The translations under genes were made by a program, and so were the position numbers. Positions 41,015-46,970 of a stretch of 46,970 nt of DNA are shown here, piece by piece. The number at the start of each line of letters is the position of its first letter. The stretch's first letter is position 1. The notes below the pieces were generated by a model. The model had not been told where the DNA came from. It saw only the letters and a list, made by a program, of their open reading frames with translations, and did not search any database. The DNA comes from an uncultured Oscillibacter sp. (GTDB lineage Bacteria > Bacillota > Clostridia > Oscillospirales > Oscillospiraceae): assembly GCF_910584465.1 (NCBI RefSeq), contig NZ_CAJUBK010000013.1:1-46970 (forward strand). Direction: 5' to 3'.

Positions 41015-42226
41015 TCAAAGCTCGTCGAAGAACTTGTCGTGGATGGACCGGACGGCCCGGTCCACGTCCTTCTCGTCCAGCAGGACGGATACCCGGATCT
41101 CCGAGGTGTTGATCATCTGGATGTTGATGCCCGCCTCGTAGAGGGCCTCGAACATCTTGGCGGCCACGCCGCAGTTGCTCATCAGGCCCACGCCCACGAT
41201 GGAGACCTTGCCGATCGCGTCGTCGGATTCGATGTGGTCGAAGCGCAGGGCCTCCTTATGTTCTTTCAGGATGGTCTCCACCTCCCGCTGGTCCTTCTTG
41301 TGGATGGTGAAGGTGATGTCCTTGGTGTCCTCCCGGCCGATGGACTGGAGGATCACGTCCACGTTGATGTTGTGCTTGCTCAGCAGGTCGAAGACCTGGA
41401 AGGCCACGCCGGGGTTGTGCTGCAGGCCCACCAGGGCCACCCGGGCGATGCTGGTATCCTTGGCCACGCCCGCGATATTGGTCTTTTCCACTTTGGTAAC
41501 CTCCTTGACTTTCGTGCCGGGCTTGCGCTCCAGGCTCGACAACACTTCCAGAGCCACACGGAACTTTTTCGCCAGCTCCACGCTGCGGTTGTGGAGCACC
41601 TGGGCGCCCTGGGACGCCAGCTCCAGCATCTCGTCGTAGGTGATCTCCTCCATCTTCCGGGCGGCGGGGACGACGCGGGGGTCCGCGGTATACACACCGT
41701 CCACATCCGTGTAGATCTGGCAGAGCTTGGCCCGGAAGGCCGCTGCCAGGGCCACGGCGCTGGTGTCGGAGCCTCCCCGGCCCAGGGTCGTCACGTCGCC
41801 GTTGCGGTCCACGCCCTGGAAGCCCGTGACGATGACGATGCGGTGCTGGTCCAGCTCCGCCTGGATGCGCTCGGAGTCGATCTTCCGGATCCGGGCGTCG
41901 GTATGGACGGCGGTGGACTGGATGCCCACCTGCCACGCGGCCAGGGACACGCAGGGCAGGCCCATGGCCTCCAGCGCCATGGCGCACAGGGCCACGCTGA
42001 CCTGCTCGCCGGTGGAGAGGAGCATATCCATCTCCCGCTTGGAGGCGTTGGGGTTGATCTCTGCCGCTTTCTCGATCAGGTCGTCGGTGGTGTCTCCCTG
42101 GGCGGACAGGACCACGATCACGTCGTCGCCCTTCACATAGGTCTCCGCGATGATCCGGGCGACATTTTGGATGCGCTTGGCATCCCTCACGGAGCTGCCG
42201 CCGAATTTCTGTACGATCAAACTCAT
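41015..42226 (-). CDS. lysC: Aspartokinase
   Basis: 403 residues, monofunctional class. First step of the aspartate pathway to lysine, threonine and methionine. Kinase domain: MSLIVQKFGGSSV, TGFQGVDRNGDVTTLGRGGSDTSAVALAA and YTDVDGVYTADPR. Two C-terminal ACT domains (from about 265: IARVALVGLQHNPGVAFQVF; then KVSIVGVGLMSNCGVAAKMFEALYEAGINIQMI) provide feedback control by lysine and/or threonine. AAAGGAAG 8 bases before the ATG. Lies behind hom with a 75-base gap. No lysine riboswitch or T-box is visible. Confidence 0.96.
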   Translation of the reverse strand: MSLIVQKFGGSSVRDAKRIQNVARIIAETYVKGDDVIVVLSAQGDTTDDLIEKAAEINPNASKREMDMLLSTGEQVSVALCAMALEAMGLPCVSLAAWQVGIQSTAVHTDARIRKIDSERIQAELDQHRIVIVTGFQGVDRNGDVTTLGRGGSDTSAVALAAAFRAKLCQIYTDVDGVYTADPRVVPAARKMEEITYDEMLELASQGAQVLHNRSVELAKKFRVALEVLSSLERKPGTKVKEVTKVEKTNIAGVAKDTSIARVALVGLQHNPGVAFQVFDLLSKHNINVDVILQSIGREDTKDITFTIHKKDQREVETILKEHKEALRFDHIESDDAIGKVSIVGVGLMSNCGVAAKMFEALYEAGINIQMINTSEIRVSVLLDEKDVDRAVRSIHDKFFDEL

Positions 42227-42301
42227 GTGTCTGTCTTCCTTTTCGCTTGAAGTCGGTTGGGTGGGGGCCTTCTCCCCCGCTCTATCATATGCGGCCGCCC
42301 G

Positions 42302-43498
42302 TCAGTCCTCCAGCACCCGCATACAGGCCAGCACGTTCAAGGTCCGGGACTGCCGGGCCGCGTCCTCGCCGCTGAGGGGATCGGTCAAAAACGCGGTCTC
42401 CCCGTCCTCGCTGAGGACCTCCACCTGGCCGAAGGCCAGGGCCGCGTCGGTGAGGCTGCCCTCGATGCGGAAGTAATGCCGGGTCTTCAGGCCCTCCGGC
42501 CCCTCGAAGCCCCCCGTGTCCGCCGACCAGCCGATCTCCTCCCGCCTGGGGCTTTGCTGGAGGCACTCCATCACGTCCGCCACGCAGGCCGACGCCGTGG
42601 GCAGCTCCCCGGCCCCCCGGCCGTAGAACATCACCTCGCCCGCGGCGTTGCCCCGGACCATGACGGCGTTGAACACGTCCTCCACGCTGGACATGGGATG
42701 GTCTTCCGGGATGAGGTGCGGGGCGACGTAGGCCGTGCGCCCGCCGCCGGGCAGGCGCACCGCCCGACCCAGCAGCTTCACCCGGTAGCCCGCCCGCTGG
42801 GCGATCTTCACGTCCCGGAGGCTCAGCTTGCTGATGCCCTCCATGGGCACCCGGTCCGGGTCGATCTGATGGCCGAAGGCCAGGGCGCCCAGGATGCAGA
42901 TCTTCCGCCCGGCGTCGATGCCCTCCACGTCGGCGGTGGGGTCCGCCTCGGCATAGCCCTTGGCCTGGGCCTCCCGGAGGGCGTCGGAGAAGAAGGCCCC
43001 GGTGCGGACCATGCGGGTGAGGATATAGTTCGTGGTGCCGTTCAGGATGCCGCAGACCTCGTCGATGCGGTTGGCGGCCATGCACTGGGTCAGGGGATGG
43101 AGCACCGGGATGCCGCCGCCCACGCTGGCCTCGAAGAGATAGCTGACGTTCTTCCGCTTCGCCAGGGCCAGCAGCTCGCACCCCCGTTCGGCCACCAGCT
43201 GCTTGTTGGCGGTGACCACATGCTTCCCGGCGCAGAGGGCCCGCTTCGTATATTCGTAGGCCGCCTCCATGCCGCCGATGGTCTCCACCACCACCCGGAT
43301 GGACTCGTCCTCCTCGATCTTCTTGAAATCGTCCGTCATCAGCTGGCGGTAGGGCCCGTCCTTGAAATGCCGGACCAGCACGGCCTTGACCTGCAAAGGC
43401 TCCCCCAGCTTCCGCTCGATCTGTCTGGCGTTCTCCGCCACCACCTTGGCCACGCCCGTCCCCACGGTGCCCAGGCCCAGGATCGCGATCTGTATCAT
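42302..43498 (-). CDS. hom: Homoserine dehydrogenase
   Basis: 398 residues. Reduces aspartate semialdehyde to homoserine. NAD(P) site MIQIAILGLGTVGTGVAKVV at the start; catalytic part VVTANKQLVAERG, EASVGGGIPVLHPL, NGTTNYILTRM, GYAEADPTADVEGIDAGRK. The C-terminal segment (about 330-398) is a shortened ACT-like region. The ATG at 43498 has GAGG 9 bases upstream; an ATG seven residues earlier lacks one. Middle gene of the ACT-hom-lysC operon. Confidence 0.95.
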   Translation of the reverse strand: MIQIAILGLGTVGTGVAKVVAENARQIERKLGEPLQVKAVLVRHFKDGPYRQLMTDDFKKIEEDESIRVVVETIGGMEAAYEYTKRALCAGKHVVTANKQLVAERGCELLALAKRKNVSYLFEASVGGGIPVLHPLTQCMAANRIDEVCGILNGTTNYILTRMVRTGAFFSDALREAQAKGYAEADPTADVEGIDAGRKICILGALAFGHQIDPDRVPMEGISKLSLRDVKIAQRAGYRVKLLGRAVRLPGGGRTAYVAPHLIPEDHPMSSVEDVFNAVMVRGNAAGEVMFYGRGAGELPTASACVADVMECLQQSPRREEIGWSADTGGFEGPEGLKTRHYFRIEGSLTDAALAFGQVEVLSEDGETAFLTDPLSGEDAARQSRTLNVLACMRVLED

Positions 43499-43607
43499 TC
43501 CCGTAAACCTCTCTATCATTCCCAGATATCGCGCCGCTCCGTCCTGCCGCCGGGGCGCGCGGACGTCCTCTCCGCTCCCTCCGGCTCCCGGGGGAGGAGG
43601 GGAGGGG

Positions 43608-44048
43608 CTACCCGGCCAGGATCTCGAACCTCAGCACACCGTCCAGGCTGGTGACGTCCGCCATCAGCTGCTCCAGGGACTCCGCCATGCGGCTGGTCTC
43701 GGCGGAGATCGTCACCGCCGCGCAGCCGTTGGTGGGGATGCTCTGGTTGATGGTCAGGATGTTGGCCCCGGAGGCGGCGAAGACCGCCAGCACGCTGGAC
43801 AGCACGCCGGCCACGTCCTTGAGCATGGCGTAAAAGGTGATGATGTGTTCCGCCTTCATGTCGTTGAAGGGCCGCACAGAGTCCTTATACTTATAAAAAG
43901 CGCTGCGGCTGATGCCCGCCATCCGTGTGGCGGCCCCTACGGTGTCCGCCTCGCCGGTCTGCATCATCCGCTTGGCCTCCGCCACCTTGACGAAGATCTC
44001 CGGCAGCGCGTCCGCCGCCACGATGTAGTATTTGATCGGTCTCGACAT
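43608..44048 (-). CDS. PheB-like ACT domain protein (UPF0735 type)
   Basis: 146 residues. An N-terminal helical part with an HTH-like piece (ADTVGAATRMAGISRSAFYKYKDSVRPF) is followed by one ACT domain (HIITFYAMLKDVAGVLSSVLAVFAASGANILTINQSIP). This is the family of B. subtilis PheB/YszB, found beside hom or chorismate mutase genes and believed to regulate amino acid synthesis by ligand binding. GGGAGGG precedes the ATG at 44048. First gene of the hom-lysC operon, with a 109-base gap to hom that holds only GC-rich sequence. Confidence 0.9.
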   Translation of the reverse strand: MSRPIKYYIVAADALPEIFVKVAEAKRMMQTGEADTVGAATRMAGISRSAFYKYKDSVRPFNDMKAEHIITFYAMLKDVAGVLSSVLAVFAASGANILTINQSIPTNGCAAVTISAETSRMAESLEQLMADVTSLDGVLRFEILAG

Positions 44049-44121
44049 TGCGCCCTCCCCGCGCCCCGCCCTTGGCGGGCAGCGCGTCAGTCCGCCTATT
44101 GCGGTCATTTGTCCTTCCAGC

Positions 44122-44150
44122 ATGGTAACACATTTTCAACGGCTCCGCAA
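44122..44150 (-). promoter_or_regulatory. Promoter of the ACT-hom-lysC operon
   Basis: TTGCGG (44145-44150) and TACCAT (44122-44127), spacer 17, minus strand. Confidence 0.5.
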
Positions 44151-44301
44151 CTGTCGGAAACAGGGAAACTGACCGGGAAATCCTACTCCCACGTATGCAA
44201 AATGCCGGAGGGAGCCGGTCCCCGCCGCTCCTCTGTCTCCCCCGGGGCGGCAGACCCCCGCGGGATCGTCCGCCATCCAAAAATGGATATTCATCCGTTT
44301 A

Positions 44302-44330
44302 TTCACCAGTCTTTGGGGGTCTTGTATAAA
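44302..44330 (+). promoter_or_regulatory. Possible distal promoter of the amino-acid transporter
   Basis: TTCACC (44302-44307) and TATAAA (44325-44330), spacer 17, in the divergent gap 44049-44543. Weaker than the promoter at 44420. Confidence 0.35.
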
Positions 44331-44419
44331 AAATGCACAAATAGTCGAAGTCCCCGCGGGATTTTTCGGACGGAACAGAGAAAACACGCAAATAATTATT
44401 CACAGTTTCTGGAAAACTA

Positions 44420-44448
44420 TTGACAGCGCCCTCCCAACGTGCTAAAGT
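44420..44448 (+). promoter_or_regulatory. Promoter of the amino-acid ABC transporter operon
   Basis: TTGACA (44420-44425) and TAAAGT (44443-44448), spacer 17, about 90 bases before the ATG. The leader between holds two small GC hairpins (GGGAGG/CCTCCC and CCGGG/CCCGG). Confidence 0.75.
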
Positions 44449-44543
44449 AACCGCAACCCGACGGGAGGAACGCCTCCCCTCGTCCTCCGGGCCCGCGCCC
44501 GGCTGAACGGACCACTATTTTGGAAGAAAAGGAAGATCGTATC

Positions 44544-45461
44544 ATGAAGAAGTTTTTGACCCTCATGCTGGCTCTGGCGATGGTCCTGAGCCTGGCCGCC
44601 TGCGGCGGCAAAGACGCGGACGACAGCAGCCCCTCCGACGCCGGCACCCAGCAGCCCGCCGACACCGGCTCCGACGATTCCGGGGACGCCGGCAGCGATG
44701 CCGCGGACTGGAAGACCTCCCTCACTACCATCAACGCGGGCAAGCTGACCGTGGCCACCAGCCCCGACTTCGCCCCCTATGAGTTCTACGCCATCGCCGA
44801 CGACGGCACCGCCACCCTGGCGGGCTTCGACATGGACCTGGCCCAGTACATCGCCGACTACCTGGGCCTGGAGCTGGAGGTCGTCCCCATGGACTTCGAC
44901 GGCACCATCATGGAGCTCCAGCAGGGCAACGTGGACCTGGGCATGGCGGGCTACTCCCCCGATCCCAAGCGGGCCGGCGCCATGGACTTCTCCGACGTCT
45001 ATATCACCGGCGGCCAGTCCTTCGTCTGCCTCCAGGAGAACAAGGACAAGTTCCCCGACCTGGCCTCGGCCAATAACCCTGACTATCAGATCGGCGCCCA
45101 GGTGGGCTCCATCCAGGCGGACCTGGCCAAAGAGCACACCCCCGACGCGGACATCATCGAGCTGGCCAAGGTGCCCGACATCCTGGCGGAGCTGCTGACC
45201 GGCAAGATGGACGGCGCGTTCATCGAGACCATGGTGGCCGAGAGCTACGCCGCCAGCTATCCCGAGCTCTGCGTGGTCCTGGACGTCCCCTATGACGCCA
45301 AGGGCTCCGTGGTGGGCGTGTCCAAGGGCAACGCGGCCCTGCTGGCCGGCGTCAACGAGGCCATCAACGCCGCCCTGTCCGACGGCTCCTTCGACCAGTA
45401 CGTGGTGGATGCCGTGGAACAGGCTTCCGGCAACATCGTCGAGGGCCTGATCGAGGAGTGA
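44544..45461 (+). CDS. Polar amino-acid ABC transporter, substrate-binding lipoprotein
   Basis: 305 residues. Lipoprotein signal MKKFLTLMLALAMVLSLAACGG with lipobox LAAC, then an Asp/Ser/Gly-rich spacer (25-55). The family 3 binding domain starts near 65 with the sequence GKLTVATSPDFAPYEF and continues AGFDMDLAQYIADYLGLELEVVPMDFDGTI and KRAGAMDFSDVYITGGQS. It delivers a polar amino acid (glutamine, cystine, histidine or similar; not determined) to the permease encoded next. AGGAAG 8 bases before the ATG at 44544. Confidence 0.93.
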   Translation: MKKFLTLMLALAMVLSLAACGGKDADDSSPSDAGTQQPADTGSDDSGDAGSDAADWKTSLTTINAGKLTVATSPDFAPYEFYAIADDGTATLAGFDMDLAQYIADYLGLELEVVPMDFDGTIMELQQGNVDLGMAGYSPDPKRAGAMDFSDVYITGGQSFVCLQENKDKFPDLASANNPDYQIGAQVGSIQADLAKEHTPDADIIELAKVPDILAELLTGKMDGAFIETMVAESYAASYPELCVVLDVPYDAKGSVVGVSKGNAALLAGVNEAINAALSDGSFDQYVVDAVEQASGNIVEGLIEE

Positions 45462-45478
45462 TCCCCTCTATGCCTTGC

Positions 45479-45508
45479 CCCTCCCCGCGGCGACGCGGGG
45501 AGGGCTTT
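45479..45508 (+). terminator. Intercistronic hairpin between binding protein and permease
   Basis: 11-bp stem CCCTCCCCGCG/CGCGGGGAGGG, loop GCGA, followed by CTTTCCC. Likely a partial terminator or mRNA stabiliser that lets the binding protein be made in excess of the membrane components. Confidence 0.6.
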
Positions 45509-45546
45509 CCCGTGACAGAAACAGAAACGAAAAGGAGGAACCGCCC

Positions 45547-46323
45547 GTGTTTACTGCCGCCGGTTTCGCAACGGCCTGGGAATACATATCCCTCTTCCAG
45601 CAGGGCTTGGTCTGCACCATCTCCCTCTCTTTGCTGACGGTGGTGTTCGGCTTCATCCTGGCCCTCATCCTGGCGATCGCCCGCTTGTCCGACATCCGCC
45701 CCTTCCGTTCCCTGGGCCTGACTGCGGACGGGCGCCTGCGGGAGCAGGGCTTCCTCACGGTGCTGAGCCGCTTCAACCCCATCAGCTTCCTGGCCACGGT
45801 CTATGTGGAGATCTTCCGGGCCACGCCTATGCTGGTCCAGCTGTTCATCGTCTACTACGTGCTGCTGGCGGACGTGCCCCTGCCCTCCTTCAAGCTGTTC
45901 GGCTTCATCCGGTTCGAGCGGTTCTTCCCCGGCGTGGTGGCCCTGTCCCTGAACTCCGGGGCCTACCTCTCCGAGATCATCCGCGCGGGCATCCAGTCCA
46001 TCGACGGCGGGCAGACCGAGGCGGCCCGTTCCCTGGGCCTGTCCCAGGTGCAGAACATGCGCTTCATCATCCTGCCCCAGGCCATCAAGAACATCCTGCC
46101 CCCCATCGCCAACGAGTTCGTCACCATCATCAAGGAGTCCTCCATCTGCTACACCATCGGCGTGCAGGAGATCATGTACGCGGTGTCCTCCATCAAGGGG
46201 GCGACCTACCGCATCGCGGAACCGTTGATCATCGCGACGGTCATCTATTTCTGCCTGACCTTCCCCACCAGCAAGATCATCGCTTACTTTGAGAGGAGGA
46301 TGAGCCGTGGCGACAAGCGGTAG
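45547..46323 (+). CDS. Polar amino-acid ABC transporter permease
   Basis: 258 residues with about five membrane helices. Typical opening FQQGLVCTISLSLLTVVFGFILALILAIARLS, then VYVEIFRATPMLVQLFIVYY and the EAA coupling loop AGIQSIDGGQTEAARSLGLSQVQNMRFIILPQA. GTG start with AAGGAGG 8 bases upstream. The insert LGLTADGRLREQGFLTVLSRFNP between the first helix and the VYVEIFR motif is somewhat longer than usual. Overlaps the ATPase gene by 17 bases. Confidence 0.93.
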   Translation: MFTAAGFATAWEYISLFQQGLVCTISLSLLTVVFGFILALILAIARLSDIRPFRSLGLTADGRLREQGFLTVLSRFNPISFLATVYVEIFRATPMLVQLFIVYYVLLADVPLPSFKLFGFIRFERFFPGVVALSLNSGAYLSEIIRAGIQSIDGGQTEAARSLGLSQVQNMRFIILPQAIKNILPPIANEFVTIIKESSICYTIGVQEIMYAVSSIKGATYRIAEPLIIATVIYFCLTFPTSKIIAYFERRMSRGDKR

Positions 46324-46970
46324 TCTCATCCAGGTCACGGACCTGAAGAAGCACTATAACCGGGGGGCCATCAAGGCCCTGGACGGCGTCAGCGTGGACA
46401 TCGAGCGGGGCGACGTGATGGTGGTCATCGGCCCCTCCGGTTCCGGCAAATCCACCTTCCTGCGCAGCCTGAACCTGCTGGAGGAGCCCACCGGCGGTTC
46501 CATCGTCTTCGACGGCGTGGACATCACCAAGAAGAAGGTGAGGGACGCCGAGGGGAAGCTGGTGAAGCTGGACATCGACCAGCACCGCCAGAAGATGGGC
46601 ATGGTGTTCCAGCATTTCAACCTCTTCCCCCACATGACGATCCTGGACAACATGACCCTGGCCCCCATCAAGGTCAAGGGGATGTCCAAAGCCGCCGCCG
46701 AGGAGAAGGCCCTGGCCCTGCTGGACCGGGTGGGCCTGAAGGACCGGGCGGAGGCGTACCCCATCCAGCTCTCCGGCGGGCAGAAGCAGCGCGTCGCCAT
46801 CGTCCGGGCCCTGGCCATGGAGCCGGAGGTCATGCTCTTCGACGAGCCCACCTCCGCCCTGGACCCTGAGATGGTGGGCGAGGTGCTGGACGTGATGAAG
46901 GGCCTGGCCCGGGAGGGCATGACCATGGTGGTGGTCACCCACGAGATGGGCTTCGCCCGGGAGGTGGGCA
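46307..46970 (+). CDS. Polar amino-acid ABC transporter ATPase (partial)
   Basis: 221 residues before the window ends; the usual length is about 240-255, so only the end is missing. Walker A GPSGSGKST, Q-loop VFQHFNLFPHMTILDN, signature LSGGQKQRVAI, Walker B VMLFDEPTSALDPEMVGEVL and H-loop VVVTHEMGFAREV are all present, matching the GlnQ group. A charged insertion (TKKKVRDAEGKLVKLDIDQHR) precedes the Q-loop. GTG start with GGAGG 7 bases upstream, inside the permease gene. Confidence 0.92.
   Translation, partial: MATSGSLIQVTDLKKHYNRGAIKALDGVSVDIERGDVMVVIGPSGSGKSTFLRSLNLLEEPTGGSIVFDGVDITKKKVRDAEGKLVKLDIDQHRQKMGMVFQHFNLFPHMTILDNMTLAPIKVKGMSKAAAEEKALALLDRVGLKDRAEAYPIQLSGGQKQRVAIVRALAMEPEVMLFDEPTSALDPEMVGEVLDVMKGLAREGMTMVVVTHEMGFAREVG

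Noticed and set aside
44049..44543. T-box or lysine riboswitch before hom or the amino-acid transporter
   Set aside because: No T-box motif, specifier structure or lysine-aptamer strings could be found; only promoters and small hairpins.

Overview
This is a GC-rich chromosomal window with the hallmarks of a gut-type anaerobic Firmicute, most likely in or near the Oscillospiraceae. The evidence is strong AGGAGG-type ribosome sites, consensus sigma-A promoters, guanine and FMN riboswitches, Firmicute-type small families (YlmH, DUF896, UPF0210/UPF0237, PheB-like ACT protein) and no aerobic respiratory genes. No rRNA, tRNA, CRISPR array or insertion sequence was recognised. Genus assignment is inference.

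Layout. 1-1.3 kb: end of a histidine kinase and, tail to tail, a lipoprotein. 1.5-7.8 kb (minus strand): complete F1Fo ATP synthase operon atpBEF-A-G-D-C. A separate delta gene is missing; a delta C-terminal domain is instead fused to the front of alpha. 8-13.6 kb: hemolysin III-type membrane protein, marR-MATE efflux operon, htpG, zinc-ribbon membrane protein. 13.6-14.4 kb: AT-richer island with two divergent ribbon-helix-helix genes, each too small for routine ORF calling, around a palindromic operator, followed by a block of intergenic repeats. 14.4-16.8 kb: ZIP metal transporter, then guanine deaminase under a guanine riboswitch. 16.9-23.9 kb (minus): membrane-anchored XRE regulator, an operon of ABC exporter, YlmH, DUF4177, DUF896 and XpaC-like protein, and an SH3/Big2 surface protein. 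24-27.6 kb: uridine kinase, DNA polymerase IV, FMN riboswitch with ribU, DtxR/MntR-type regulator. 27.6-32.5 kb: ssnA and ygfK, genes of anaerobic purine breakdown, separated by a short AT-rich insert with a small unknown gene. 32.6-36.7 kb: short pyrophosphatase-like protein, uppP, ftsK. 36.7-39.3 kb: second repeat block, an AgrC-like kinase and a severely shortened LytTR regulator. 39.3-44 kb (minus): UPF0210 and its ACT partner, then aspartokinase, homoserine dehydrogenase and an ACT regulator. 44.5 kb to the end: polar amino-acid ABC uptake system, cut by the window edge.

How they connect. Guanine deaminase (guanine to xanthine), SsnA and YgfK point to purine salvage or fermentation as an energy or nitrogen source. 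hom and lysC form an aspartate-family amino acid operon next to an amino-acid importer. The most unusual observations are the delta-alpha ATP synthase fusion, the riboswitch on a catabolic guanine gene, the divergent ribbon-helix-helix pair, the deleted response regulator beside an intact kinase, and the mosaic hairpin repeats placed at gene ends.
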